Shown here piece by piece: positions 36,527-45,712 of a stretch of DNA of 64,000 nt (positions are counted from its first letter, which is position 1; each line of letters starts with the position of its first letter). Source of the stretch: Cytophagales bacterium (GTDB taxonomy: Bacteria; Bacteroidota; Bacteroidia; Cytophagales; Cyclobacteriaceae); assembly GCA_020403045.1 (NCBI GenBank), contig JADBYK010000027.1:26883-90882 (forward strand), in the 5' to 3' direction. A program made the translations under genes and the position numbers. The notes under the pieces were generated by a model. It was given only the letters and a program-made list of their open reading frames with translations, did no database searches and was not told where the DNA came from.

Positions 36527-37846
36527 CTATTCAACCAAATCGGAATTGTCATCTGCTCTCTCAACCAAACGCTGGTCAATAGTTTTTGTGGGCTTAAGTC
36601 CTAATAGCCTTATTTTCTCCACGCTGCCAACTAAATTTCCTTTGCCGGTAGAGAGTTTATTCATGGCACCCTCGTAAGAAGATTGCGTTCGCTTCAATTG
36701 ATTGCCCATTTCGATAAGATCTTCTGTGAAGCCCCTAAACTTTTCATAGAGCGCTGTGGCTTGCCTTGCAATTTCTACTGTATTTCTATTTTGAAATTCT
36801 TGCTTCCAAATACTGGATATCGTTCGCAAAGTGGCAATCAGCGTTGAAGGACTTACGATGACTATATTTTTTTCAAAAGCATCATTGAAGATTTCAACAT
36901 CATACCTTACAGAAGCGCTAAACGCGGGTTCTATCGGCACGAAAAGCAGTATAAAGTCTAAACTTCCAGCGCTATAGAGGGTTTGATAGTTTTTTTCACT
37001 GAGTCCTTTGATGTGTTGACGAAGGGAAAGAATATGCTGCTTCAACTGAACGGAACGTTCGGTTTCATCATCTGCGCTCATAAATCGCTCATACGCAACC
37101 AAGCTTACCTTCGAGTCAATAATTAGATTTTTGCTGTCCGGCAATTTAATTACCACATCGGGCTGTAATCGCTTCCCATCCTCTGAAGTAAGCGATTCCT
37201 GAATAAAATATTCACGCCCTTTCACTAACCCTGATTTTTCTAATATACTTTCCAGAATATATTCACCCCAATTGCCCTGGGCTTTTGAATCTCCTTTTAA
37301 TGCCCGGGTCAAATTGCTTGCTTCCTTGGTAATTTGCTGATTTAACTCTTTTAAATTGGTAAGCTGTTCGCGTAACGCAGAATGATTCTTAATACTTTCG
37401 GTATTAGTTAGTTCAACCTTCTTTTCGAAATCACTGATTTTCTCACGCAAGGGGTTGAGGATTTCCCCAAGGTTGATTTTGTTTTGATCGGCAAATTTTT
37501 TCCCTTTCTCTTCAAATATTTTATTAGCCAGATTTTCAAATTGAGTGGTGAATTTCTCTTGCAGGTCTTCCATCTCTTTTTGCTGTTCGGCCGACTTCAG
37601 TTGAAGATTTTTGTAATCTGCATCTGTTCGGGAAAAAACGGTGGAAAGTTCAAGTACTTTATTCCGTTCAACTGAGGCAACTTTTTTTTCTTCATTCAGT
37701 TGACTAGCTAAGCCCAGGCTCTTTTCCTGTTCTACCAACAATCGCGTTCGTACATCCTGTAAAACTGATGATTGTGCGGATTTATTCAGTAACCAACCGA
37801 TTAACCCGCCAATAACCAGCCCCGATATTCCCACTATTATTTCCAT
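36527..37846 (-). CDS. rmuC: DNA recombination protein RmuC
   Basis: 439 residues. N-terminal membrane anchor (VGISGLVIGGLIGWLL), a long coiled coil (about 25-170), then the RmuC nuclease-like domain: KGDSKAQGNWGEYILE, PDVVIKLPDSKNLIIDSKVSL and FVPIEPAFSAS. In E. coli RmuC limits inversions at short inverted repeats. First gene of a minus-strand run leading to the GroES-like, Uma2 and small ORFs. Confidence 0.96.
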   Translation of the reverse strand: MEIIVGISGLVIGGLIGWLLNKSAQSSVLQDVRTRLLVEQEKSLGLASQLNEEKKVASVERNKVLELSTVFSRTDADYKNLQLKSAEQQKEMEDLQEKFTTQFENLANKIFEEKGKKFADQNKINLGEILNPLREKISDFEKKVELTNTESIKNHSALREQLTNLKELNQQITKEASNLTRALKGDSKAQGNWGEYILESILEKSGLVKGREYFIQESLTSEDGKRLQPDVVIKLPDSKNLIIDSKVSLVAYERFMSADDETERSVQLKQHILSLRQHIKGLSEKNYQTLYSAGSLDFILLFVPIEPAFSASVRYDVEIFNDAFEKNIVIVSPSTLIATLRTISSIWKQEFQNRNTVEIARQATALYEKFRGFTEDLIEMGNQLKRTQSSYEGAMNKLSTGKGNLVGSVEKIRLLGLKPTKTIDQRLVERADDNSDLVE

Positions 37847-37935
37847 GCGGTGTAAATTTATATTATTTCAATCAGCAAATCACCTTGTGCCTTTGACCAG
37901 GCCATTATCCAGATGAAATATCTGACTGATTTAAG

Positions 37936-37943
37936 TACCTTTG
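37936..37943 (+). promoter_or_regulatory. -7 promoter element of rocD
   Basis: TACCTTTG, 23 bases before the rocD ATG. No clear -33 TTTG at the expected distance. Confidence 0.55.
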
Positions 37944-37966
37944 TCATTCTTTGAACGTGTAACAGT

Positions 37967-39196
37967 ATGATCGACACCATCGCATCCAGCCAAGAAGCCA
38001 TTGCCCTCGAAGATAAATACGGAGCGCATAATTATCATCCTCTTCCGGTCGTCTTAAGCAAAGGCGAGGGTGTTTTTTTATGGGACGTGGAGGGGAAACG
38101 CTATTTTGATTTTTTATCCGCGTATAGCGCTGTTAATCAAGGCCACTGTCACCCACGGATCATTGACTCATTGATTGCGCAAGCGAAAGAATTAACGCTG
38201 ACCTCGCGCGCTTTTTACAATGACAAGCTTGGAGTAGCCGAAAAATACGTTTGCGATACGTTTGGTTATGACAAAGCTCTGTTCATGAACAGTGGTGCGG
38301 AAGCAAACGAAACAGCCATTAAGCTGGCGCGGAAGTGGGGATACACCAAGAAAGGTATTCCTGAAAATCAGGCGGTGATTATTGGTGTAAAAAAGAATTT
38401 TCACGGACGCACAACCTCCATTATTTCTGCATCTACCGACAATGCAGCGCGAAAAGGCTTTGGTCCCTTTATGCCAGGGTTCGAAATTGTTGATTATGAT
38501 AACGTTGCTGCCTTAGAGCAAGCGTTGGCGAATCCTAACGTATGCGGCTTGTGGATTGAACCCATTCAAGGTGAAGCGGGAGTATATGTCCCTCATGAGG
38601 GATACCTTAAAGCAGCAGAAGCACTTTGCAAAAAGCACCGTGTGCTTTTAATGATGGATGAAATTCAAACGGGCATTGCGAGAACTGGTAAAATGCTTGC
38701 GTCTGATCACGAAGGAGTTCGGCCGGATGTGTTGATATTGGGAAAGGCACTTTCGGGAGGCGTATTTCCGATTTCTTTAGTATTAGCGGATGATGAGATC
38801 ATGCTCGTTATAAAGCCTGGTGAACATGGCTCCACCTTTGGAGGAAATCCATTGGCGTCTGTAGTGGTAGTGGCAGCTTTGCAAGTGATTAAGGATGAAA
38901 AGCTGGCTGAAAATGCGGAGCGTTTGGGGATCGTGTTTCGGAATAGGATGACCGCGTTCATGAAAAAATCCAGCATGATCAAATTAGTGCGAGGGAAAGG
39001 CTTGTTAAATGCGATCGTCATTAACGACACACCGGAAAGCGACACGGCATGGAACATTTGTGTGAAGTTTGCTGAGAATGGCTTATTGGCCAAGCCAACC
39101 CATGGTAACATTATTCGACTAGCTCCGCCCTTAGTGATCACTGAAGAGCAGATTCACGAGTGTTGCGATATTATCGAAAAATGCGTGGGTGTTTAA
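37967..39196 (+). CDS. rocD: Ornithine aminotransferase
   Basis: Converts ornithine and 2-oxoglutarate to glutamate semialdehyde and glutamate (arginine/proline metabolism). 409 residues, class III PLP aminotransferase: [16 protein letters not shown] start typical of [43 protein letters not shown] and the PLP lysine in [10 protein letters not shown]. Monocistronic and convergent with queG, 9 bases apart. Confidence 0.97.
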   Translation: MIDTIASSQEAIALEDKYGAHNYHPLPVVLSKGEGVFLWDVEGKRYFDFLSAYSAVNQGHCHPRIIDSLIAQAKELTLTSRAFYNDKLGVAEKYVCDTFGYDKALFMNSGAEANETAIKLARKWGYTKKGIPENQAVIIGVKKNFHGRTTSIISASTDNAARKGFGPFMPGFEIVDYDNVAALEQALANPNVCGLWIEPIQGEAGVYVPHEGYLKAAEALCKKHRVLLMMDEIQTGIARTGKMLASDHEGVRPDVLILGKALSGGVFPISLVLADDEIMLVIKPGEHGSTFGGNPLASVVVVAALQVIKDEKLAENAERLGIVFRNRMTAFMKKSSMIKLVRGKGLLNAIVINDTPESDTAWNICVKFAENGLLAKPTHGNIIRLAPPLVITEEQIHECCDIIEKCVGV

Positions 39197-39205
39197 TCAC
39201 CCCGT

Positions 39206-40711
39206 TTACTGAATGAATTGAATATTTCTCTTGAGCCCGTTCAACTTTGTTCGTTGCACGGCAGATTTTTGAAATAGTTTTTCAAAGACATCTTTTGTAA
39301 TTTCTCGCCAGTCGGATGCGGTCATTTTTTCTAAATCAGGGTGGGGCTCGAATTTTTTCTCTTGATGAGGTTTTGCAAACCGATTCCAGGGACACACATC
39401 CTGGCAGATGTCGCAGCCAAATATCCAATTCTTGAATTTGCCTTTTACTTCCGTAGGTATTTCTTCTTTCAATTCGATGGTGAAATAGGAAATGCACTTG
39501 CTCCCATCAACAACGTAAGGTGCTGGGATAGCATCGGTAGGGCAGGCATCCATGCAGGCGGTGCAGGTACCGCAGTAGTCTTTGATGGGGCCATCATATT
39601 CTAATTCCAAATCAATAATCAGTTCGGCCAAAAAAAAGAAACTGCCCATCTCTCGATTAAGTAGCAAGGAGTTTTTGCCGATCCAGCCAAGCCCGGATTT
39701 TTTTGCCCACGCTCGCTCATGGACGGGCGCAGAGTCAACAAATGCTCTGCCGTGCACCTCGCCAACTTCTTGTTGTATCAGAGCAAGAAAAGTTTTTAAT
39801 TTTTCTTTTATCACGAAGTGATAGTCTTCCCCATAGGCATATTTGGCGATTTTACACTTGCTCTCCGAAGCTTTGGCGTAGGAGAGTTGATCTTTCTCCG
39901 CTGAAGCTTCCGAGAATAAATTTTTTTGAGGGTAATAATTGTACATTAAGCTGATTACCGATTTCGCGCCTGGCACAAGTAGTCGTGGATCTAGTCGTTT
40001 GTCGAAATGATTTTCGAGGTAACTCATCTTTCCCTGGTAGCCGCGCTTTAGCCATTCTTCCAGACGTGGTGCTTCCTCTTCCAGAAATTCTGCTTTGGAA
40101 ATGCCGCAGTAAGAAAAGCCGAGTTCAGTTGCAGCTTTTTTTATAAACGAAGAATTACGTTCGACACCCCCCTTACCCCCCTTGGAGGGGGAAACCCCGG
40201 AACTTATTATAGTATCAGAACTATTTAAGATACCGCCTTGTAAATTTCCTTCACTTTCAATAGTTAATGGATATTCTATGGTCTTTTCTGCTCTGGATTC
40301 CCCCCTGGAAGGGGGGGCAAGGGGGGTGTCTTCCCCATTGGCAGTGTGAGTAATATTTTCTTCAATCCATTTCTTAATTTCTTCCAGCACTGATTCAATT
40401 TTTTGCTTCACATCTAAATCATCAAATCGCAAAAAGCGAATACCCAAGGCTTCGAGTTTCTTTTGACGTGCTTTATCGTAGCCAATTTTGTGATCATGGC
40501 TGCTTCCGTCTATTTCAATGGCAAGCATTAAGTCATAACAAAAGAAATCTACAATGAAATTATCAATGGGCTTTTGCCTGTGAAAGTCAAAGCCAAGCAT
40601 TCTGCCGGTTTTTAACTCGTTCCACAATAAGATTTCTGATAACGTACTATTGTTGCGAAGTTCACGGGCAAGGGCAGTGAGCTTTGGATTATAATAGATC
40701 CTACGTTTCAT
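39206..40711 (-). CDS. queG: DUF559 endonuclease domain fused to epoxyqueuosine reductase QueG
   Basis: 501 residues from ATG 40711, against about 310-380 for ordinary QueG. Residues 1-118 are a complete DUF559 (Vsr-like) domain ([36 protein letters not shown]). A linker (119-187) is encoded by two inverted G/C-run palindromes. Residues 188-501 are QueG, the cobalamin- and 4Fe4S-dependent last enzyme of queuosine synthesis, with [12 protein letters not shown] and CDICQDVCP. No ATG, GTG or TTG lies in frame between linker and QueG, so QueG seems to be made only as a fusion. Two more palindromes sit inside QueG near residues 266-284. The start overlaps the ruvB stop (TGATG), keeping coupling. 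Confidence 0.93.
   Translation of the reverse strand: MKRRIYYNPKLTALARELRNNSTLSEILLWNELKTGRMLGFDFHRQKPIDNFIVDFFCYDLMLAIEIDGSSHDHKIGYDKARQKKLEALGIRFLRFDDLDVKQKIESVLEEIKKWIEENITHTANGEDTPLAPPSRGESRAEKTIEYPLTIESEGNLQGGILNSSDTIISSGVSPSKGGKGGVERNSSFIKKAATELGFSYCGISKAEFLEEEAPRLEEWLKRGYQGKMSYLENHFDKRLDPRLLVPGAKSVISLMYNYYPQKNLFSEASAEKDQLSYAKASESKCKIAKYAYGEDYHFVIKEKLKTFLALIQQEVGEVHGRAFVDSAPVHERAWAKKSGLGWIGKNSLLLNREMGSFFFLAELIIDLELEYDGPIKDYCGTCTACMDACPTDAIPAPYVVDGSKCISYFTIELKEEIPTEVKGKFKNWIFGCDICQDVCPWNRFAKPHQEKKFEPHPDLEKMTASDWREITKDVFEKLFQKSAVQRTKLNGLKRNIQFIQ
39861..39886 (-). repeat. 26-bp palindrome inserted in frame in queG
   Basis: CTCTCC (39861-39866) and GGAGAG (39881-39886) flank GAAGCTTTGGCGTA. 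Translated on the minus strand as LSYAKASES in a QueG loop just before [12 protein letters not shown]. Same family as the ileS palindrome, opposite orientation relative to the gene. Confidence 0.8.
39894..39916 (-). repeat. Degenerate second palindrome in queG
   Basis: TTCTC (39894-39898) and GAGAA (39912-39916) around a GAAGCTTC core, 7 bases from the previous palindrome; translated as FSEASAEK. Confidence 0.5.
40161..40200 (-). repeat. G/C-run palindromic repeat, copy nearest QueG
   Basis: ACACCCCCCTTACCCCCC then TTGGAGGGGGAAA. It contains an internal palindrome CCCCC-TTGG-AGGGGG-like. Inverted relative to the copy at 40297-40336. Translated as [10 protein letters not shown]. Confidence 0.85.
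40297..40336 (-). repeat. G/C-run palindromic repeat, copy nearest DUF559
   Basis: GATTCCCCCCTGGAAGGGGG followed by GGCAAGGGGGGTGTC. Reverse-complement match to the copy at 40161-40200, about 100 bases away. Translated as [11 protein letters not shown] at the end of the DUF559 domain. Confidence 0.85.
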
Positions 40712-41742
40712 CAATCAAACAAGCCAGGCCGCTTTGAAAGAGGGGCTACAATTTTCAAATGTTTGTAGGCTAGCTCTGTAGCCTCGCGCCCTCGTGAGGT
40801 GCGTTTAATGTAGCCTTCTTGAATTAAAAAAGGTTCATACATTTCCTCTATGGTTTCTGCTTCTTCGCCCACTGCGGTCGCAATGGTAGAAAGCCCGACC
40901 GGCCCGCCTTTAAATTTGTCGATGATGGTAGTGAGGATTCGGTTGTCCATATCGTCTAACCCATTTTCATCAACATCTAATGCCTTTAAAGCAAGTTGTG
41001 CGATGGGCTTAGTTATTGTACCATCTCCTTTTATTTGAGCAAAATCACGGGTGCGTCTCAATAAATTATTGGCTATCCGAGGCGTGCCTCTACTTCTTCT
41101 TGCAATTTCGAAGGCTGCGTCATCAACGATGGGAGTTGCCAAAATCGCTGCCGAACGCTTTACTATTTTCGTTAACAAAGTTGAATCATAGTACTCCAAC
41201 CTCGCATTGATACCAAATCGTGCGCGTAAGGGTGAAGTTAAAAGCCCAGCTCTAGTTGTTGCCCCAATGAGTGTGAAAGGATTTAAGCTAATTTGCACCG
41301 ATCGAGCATTAGGTCCACTATCCAACATGATATCGATGCGGAAGTCTTCCATGGCCGAATAGAGATATTCTTCGACAATCGGATTGAGTCGGTGGATCTC
41401 ATCAATGAAGAGGACATCGTTTATTTCCAGATTGGTCAGCAATCCGGCTAAGTCGCCAGGCTTATCTAACACAGGGCCTGAAGTAATCTTAATGTTGGAG
41501 CCAAGTTCGTTTGCAATGATAAAAGAGAGCGTGGTCTTCCCTAAGCCGGGAGGGCCGTGAAGAAGTACATGGTCTAGCGATTCACTTCGTTGCTTGGCGG
41601 CTTGTACAAAAACCTTGACGTTGTCCACCACTTTTTGTTGTCCCGTGAAATCAATGAAGGAAAGTGGACGCAACGCCTTCTCTACCTCCTTTTCTCCGGT
41701 CTCTAATCCTTCGCCATCTGCTTTTAGATAATCTTCACGCAT
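40711..41742 (-). CDS. ruvB: Holliday junction branch-migration helicase RuvB
   Basis: AAA+ motor of RuvABC. 343 residues from ATG 41742 (a TTG two codons upstream is less likely). Walker [12 protein letters not shown], Walker [11 protein letters not shown], sensor [10 protein letters not shown] with the arginine finger region LRARFG, and the C-terminal winged helix ([12 protein letters not shown]). Followed by queG with a 1-base overlap, an order common in Bacteroidota. Confidence 0.99.
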   Translation of the reverse strand: MREDYLKADGEGLETGEKEVEKALRPLSFIDFTGQQKVVDNVKVFVQAAKQRSESLDHVLLHGPPGLGKTTLSFIIANELGSNIKITSGPVLDKPGDLAGLLTNLEINDVLFIDEIHRLNPIVEEYLYSAMEDFRIDIMLDSGPNARSVQISLNPFTLIGATTRAGLLTSPLRARFGINARLEYYDSTLLTKIVKRSAAILATPIVDDAAFEIARRSRGTPRIANNLLRRTRDFAQIKGDGTITKPIAQLALKALDVDENGLDDMDNRILTTIIDKFKGGPVGLSTIATAVGEEAETIEEMYEPFLIQEGYIKRTSRGREATELAYKHLKIVAPLSKRPGLFD

Positions 41743-41797
41743 GGTCAAAATTCAAGATTTAATAGTCAAGATTCAAGTGAACTGCACATTCTTCTGT

Positions 41798-41805
41798 TAA
41801 TTTTG
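41798..41805 (+). promoter_or_regulatory. -7 promoter element of the apbE gene
   Basis: TAATTTTG, a full TAnnTTTG match, 20 bases before the ATG at 41826. Confidence 0.55.
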
Positions 41806-41825
41806 ATTTTTGATGTTGGACAGAT

Positions 41826-42890
41826 ATGGATAATAGGTGGAAAAACGCACTCTATTCGTTGCTTTTGATTGTGGCCTTGATCTCTGTATGGAGATGGAGA
41901 GAGACTAACAAGTCAAAAACAGGCTCGTTGATTGTTGAACCGATGATGATTAAGGGGGAAACGATGGGCACAACTTATCACATCACGTATTTTGATGATA
42001 AGAAAAGGAACTTCAAGGGGTCTATTGACTCATTGCTCATTCTTGTGAACAAATCGATTAACAATTATGACCCCGAATCGGAAGTGTCGCGCTTCAATAA
42101 AAGTAAGTCTTCCTTCGTTTATTCGTTGCCTTACTTTCTTCCAGCGATTGATAAAGCCTTGGAAGTAGCGAAAGCGTCTAACGGGGCATTTGACCCTACC
42201 GTGATGCCGCTCGTGTATGCATGGGGATTTGGATCTAAGAAGGATAAGCCTATTCCTACACAGTCTCAAATTGATTCTATTAAGTTATTTATTGGGTTTG
42301 AAAAGATCAACTTCAACACGGACAGCATTTGGAAAGCAAATTCAAAGGTGCAATTGGATTTTGGGGGCATAGGTCAAGGGTATGGTGCAGATGTGATGAC
42401 CGATTTTTTGAAGGCAAAGGGAATTAAAAATATGCTGGTGGAGTTAGGAGGGGAAGGAATGGCTTGTGGTATCAATTTGAAATCCGGCAAGCCGTGGGAG
42501 TTGGGAATATTAGATCCTAATTCGAAACAAGACAGCCTTTTCTTTACGGCATATGTCAAGCTCAGCGATAGATCATTTACGACATCAGGTAACTACTTCA
42601 ACTATCGCATCATTAATGGTAAAAAGTATTCACACACGATCGATCCGCAAACTGGTTATCAGGCCGAGAGAGCTATTCTTAGTGCATCTGTATTTGCTGC
42701 TGACGCAAGCACCGCTGATGCATGGGCTACCGCTTTTATGGTGATGGGTCATGAAAAAGCTATTGAGTTGTTAAGACAACATCCTGAATTAGATGTATTT
42801 TTTGTGTACACATCGCCTGCGGGTACTATTGAAACCTATTATACCCAAGGCTTGAAGGACTATATTGAACTAAAGCAATCTAAACTGTAA
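41826..42890 (+). CDS. apbE: FAD:protein FMN transferase
   Basis: Attaches FMN covalently to threonine in flavoproteins such as NqrB/NqrC or RnfG. 354 residues with one N-terminal membrane anchor (about residues 8-24), so it acts on the periplasmic side. Motifs GETMGTTYHI, DFGGIGQGYGADV, NMLVELGGEG, and the Mg-binding SASVFAADASTADAWATAF. No Nqr or Rnf genes are in the window. Divergent from ruvB. Confidence 0.95.
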   Translation: MDNRWKNALYSLLLIVALISVWRWRETNKSKTGSLIVEPMMIKGETMGTTYHITYFDDKKRNFKGSIDSLLILVNKSINNYDPESEVSRFNKSKSSFVYSLPYFLPAIDKALEVAKASNGAFDPTVMPLVYAWGFGSKKDKPIPTQSQIDSIKLFIGFEKINFNTDSIWKANSKVQLDFGGIGQGYGADVMTDFLKAKGIKNMLVELGGEGMACGINLKSGKPWELGILDPNSKQDSLFFTAYVKLSDRSFTTSGNYFNYRIINGKKYSHTIDPQTGYQAERAILSASVFAADASTADAWATAFMVMGHEKAIELLRQHPELDVFFVYTSPAGTIETYYTQGLKDYIELKQSKL

Positions 42891-42902
42891 ATTCTAAGAT
42901 TG

Positions 42903-42910
42903 TATCTTTG
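42903..42910 (+). promoter_or_regulatory. -7 promoter element of the ZIP transporter gene
   Basis: TATCTTTG, a full TAnnTTTG match, 59 bases before the ATG at 42970. Confidence 0.55.
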
Positions 42911-42969
42911 AGAAATGCTAAGTTGATTTTGAGACGCTTCCAGAAGTACGCGCTGTTTGTAAAAATGCT

Positions 42970-43713
42970 ATGTTCACATCCTTACTAATTCTTTTTTTTG
43001 TTGCGCTGATTGCCGGAGGCATCGCTTTCTATATACCCAAGATCAACACGGGCACGTATAAGCTTTGGCTTGTCTTTGCCGGGGCATATCTTTTTTCGAT
43101 TACGCTCGTTCACATTTTTCCGGAGCTATTTTCGCACGGGAGTAATGCTGGCTATATTGGTATTTTCATTTTAATAGGATTTTTCCTTCAACAAGGCCTG
43201 GAGTTCTTGTCAAGTGGTGTTGAGCATGGTCATATTCATGTGCACGAAAAAAACCACCAACACCGGGAGTCCTCCGCTATATTAGTTTTGGTTGCCCTGT
43301 GCATCCATGCATTCTTAGAAGGCGGACTATTGGCACACCCACGCACGGTTACACACCATCATGACTCGAATACATTATTGTGGGGAATCGTCTTACACAA
43401 AGCACCGGAAGCGTTTGCCTTAATGTCTGTTCTATTGTGTGACGTGAAGAGTAAAACAAGAGCTTTTCTTTTTTTACTCATTTTTTCGTTGGCTTCTCCA
43501 TTCGGACTTTTTCTTTCCAATTACCTTCTAGCGAACGAGTGGATGTCCTCTCAGGCTTTTACTTTCTTTTTTGCCGTAGTAAGCGGAAATTTTCTTCATA
43601 TCTCAACGACCATAGTTTTCGAGAGCAGCCTGGATCATAAATTTAATGCAAAGAAGATGGGGGTGGCAATTCTTGCTGCAGCTGTGGCGGTAGGCACAGA
43701 ATTATTTGCTTAG
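42970..43713 (+). CDS. ZIP-family divalent metal transporter
   Basis: 247 residues and eight membrane segments. Helix 2 has TLVHIFPELFSHG, the third segment is followed by a His-rich cytoplasmic loop (HGHIHVHEKNHQH), and helices 4 and 5 carry HAFLEGGLLAH and LHKAPEAFAL, the metal-binding pattern of ZIP carriers (usually zinc or iron uptake). 79 bases after apbE with its own promoter. Confidence 0.9.
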   Translation: MFTSLLILFFVALIAGGIAFYIPKINTGTYKLWLVFAGAYLFSITLVHIFPELFSHGSNAGYIGIFILIGFFLQQGLEFLSSGVEHGHIHVHEKNHQHRESSAILVLVALCIHAFLEGGLLAHPRTVTHHHDSNTLLWGIVLHKAPEAFALMSVLLCDVKSKTRAFLFLLIFSLASPFGLFLSNYLLANEWMSSQAFTFFFAVVSGNFLHISTTIVFESSLDHKFNAKKMGVAILAAAVAVGTELFA

Positions 43714-43832
43714 TTCAGTTTTTAAAATCTTTGAAAATAGAAACTCCATTTTGGTGAGTTGCCCAGCAAATTATTGCGGAGCTTTTCTAAAAATAACATT
43801 GTTTAAAAACGCTATATTTATATAAAGTGTCA

Positions 43833-44690
43833 ATGAATGCGCGGTTAAAGGAAATGATCCGATCCTGTTTTAAAAACAGGTTAGCCGAGAGTCTCTTAGT
43901 CTTTTTATATCGAAAGAAGAGGAAGTTTAGATCCTGGGTACCCCGTGAAGGCGCTTATCAGGAAAGGACCCTTAGATTTGCCGAACGCGATGGCGTTTTA
44001 TACGAGCTAGATATCTCCGATGTCATCGGCCACTCACTCTTTTTTTTTAACCACTATTTTGCTCCGTTAGAAGTATTCAATCTGCTGAAGGATGATTCTA
44101 CCGTCATCGATATTGGTGCTAACATTGGCACAGTGGCATTACGGGCAGCAAAAATCTGCCAGAGGGGTCATGTGTATGCTTTTGAACCAGATCCTGCTCA
44201 CATCAAATCTTTGAGAGCAAATCACCAATTAAATCAATTTTCTAACATTACGATTATTCCAAAGGGACTTGGGAGTAAGCCTGGACAGGCACTTCTCTCA
44301 AAATTGGAGCAGCGCAACGCAGGCATGAATCGCATTTTGCCTGCCGAACAAGCCGATCAATATGATTCAACCCATATCAATGTTGCTACCCTGGATGATG
44401 AAATGTCCTCAATTAATCCAACGCGAATTGATCTGATCAAAATTGATGTGGAGGGCTACGAGTTTCACGTGTTGATGGGAGCACAAAAGACGATAGCACG
44501 ATATAGACCAATTTTGGTCATCGAGGTGATTGACACCAATCTACGGATACATCAGCTTAGCTCAACAGACGTGATCGACCTTCTGCAAAACTGGGGTTAC
44601 GAAATATTGGATCTTAAAACTCACCAACCCATTGTGGCTGGTGCAAAAATTGAGACGGACATTCTTTGTACTCCACAAAAAACACATTGA
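43833..44690 (+). CDS. FkbM-family SAM-dependent methyltransferase
   Basis: 286 residues from ATG 43833 (GTG two codons upstream is possible). The SAM site is VIDIGANIGTVALRAA with the acidic VYAFEPDP; LIKIDVEGYEFHVLMGA is the FkbM signature. Members O-methylate sugars or other small groups in polysaccharides and natural products. First gene of a plus-strand run with three glycosyltransferases; its stop and the next start overlap as TGATG. Confidence 0.9.
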   Translation: MNARLKEMIRSCFKNRLAESLLVFLYRKKRKFRSWVPREGAYQERTLRFAERDGVLYELDISDVIGHSLFFFNHYFAPLEVFNLLKDDSTVIDIGANIGTVALRAAKICQRGHVYAFEPDPAHIKSLRANHQLNQFSNITIIPKGLGSKPGQALLSKLEQRNAGMNRILPAEQADQYDSTHINVATLDDEMSSINPTRIDLIKIDVEGYEFHVLMGAQKTIARYRPILVIEVIDTNLRIHQLSSTDVIDLLQNWGYEILDLKTHQPIVAGAKIETDILCTPQKTH

Positions 44691-45712
44691 TGGAATTGAC
44701 TTACCGTGTCTGGGATCAATCGTCTTCACCTCGCAAGGTGCTGTTCATCCGTTTTCAGGCATTGGGTGATGTGGTGATCACACTTCCCTATATCCGCGAT
44801 TTCTCAAAGGAACATCCCACTACTAAAATTGATTTTCTCACGCTTGAAGAAAACAAAACAATTCCTGAGAGCCTTCTTTTTTTTAATCGTGTCTTTTCAA
44901 TTGGAGGCGGCCGAAACAATAAACTTCAATATGTCTCAGCCTTATGTCATTTACCTAGACTAATCGCCCAGCAATACGATGTAGTATTCGATTTGCAAAA
45001 TCATCGACTGAGTAACATTATTCGCAAAATCATTCGCCCAAAAGCGTGGGTGGAATTTGATCGGTACTCTCCACAGTCAGCCGGAGAACGAAACCGGCAG
45101 GCCATCGAAAAAGTGGGACTGGGTTCCGTTTCTGTCAATTCAAGATTGGAAACACGAATCCCAAGAAAAACGACAGATGAGCTGTTGAAATCGGCAGGCT
45201 GGAACGGAGTCAGTAAAATCGTGATCCTCAATCCGGCCGGTTTTTTTGAATCGAGAAACTGGCCTATTGAAAACTATTTTGAATTTATGGGATTGTGGAA
45301 AAAACATCACCCAAACACGCAGTTCCTTTTGGTAGGCACCGAACGAATATTGGACAAGGCAAATACCCTGAAAGAGAAAGCACCGGATTCTGTAACTCAT
45401 CTGATAAACAAAACAAATCCTGCAGAAGCTTTTGCATTGGTAAACCGTGCTTCGTTTATGTTGACAGAAGACAGTGGGCTCATGCACATGGCTTGGGTAC
45501 AAGGCGTGCCGACTCTTGCTTTGTTTGGATCAAGTCGTTCAGATTGGTCTGCCCCGCAAGGAATATGGTCGTTGTGTCTCCACTCGGGTGACTTGCCCTG
45601 CGGAGCTTGCATGCTGGCCAACTGTAAATTTGGCGATAACCGTTGCCTTACTCGGTACACTCCAGATTTTATTTTCGAAAAATCGCAGCAGCTAATCTCC
45701 ACTCAGCCATGA
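44690..45712 (+). CDS. Glycosyltransferase family 9 (heptosyltransferase-like)
   Basis: 340 residues from ATG 44690. GT-B fold: VLFIRFQALGDVVITLP at the N-terminus is the typical GT9 acceptor-loop region; the C-terminal LTEDSGLMHMAWVQGVPTLALFG with CGACMLANCKFG is the nucleotide-sugar site. Family members add heptose or related sugars to the lipopolysaccharide core. Overlaps the next gene by ATGA. Confidence 0.92.
   Translation: MELTYRVWDQSSSPRKVLFIRFQALGDVVITLPYIRDFSKEHPTTKIDFLTLEENKTIPESLLFFNRVFSIGGGRNNKLQYVSALCHLPRLIAQQYDVVFDLQNHRLSNIIRKIIRPKAWVEFDRYSPQSAGERNRQAIEKVGLGSVSVNSRLETRIPRKTTDELLKSAGWNGVSKIVILNPAGFFESRNWPIENYFEFMGLWKKHHPNTQFLLVGTERILDKANTLKEKAPDSVTHLINKTNPAEAFALVNRASFMLTEDSGLMHMAWVQGVPTLALFGSSRSDWSAPQGIWSLCLHSGDLPCGACMLANCKFGDNRCLTRYTPDFIFEKSQQLISTQP

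Noticed and set aside
40161..40336. Pair of G/C-run repeats as a CRISPR fragment
   Set aside because: Only two copies, inverted rather than direct, translated in frame, and with a palindromic core.
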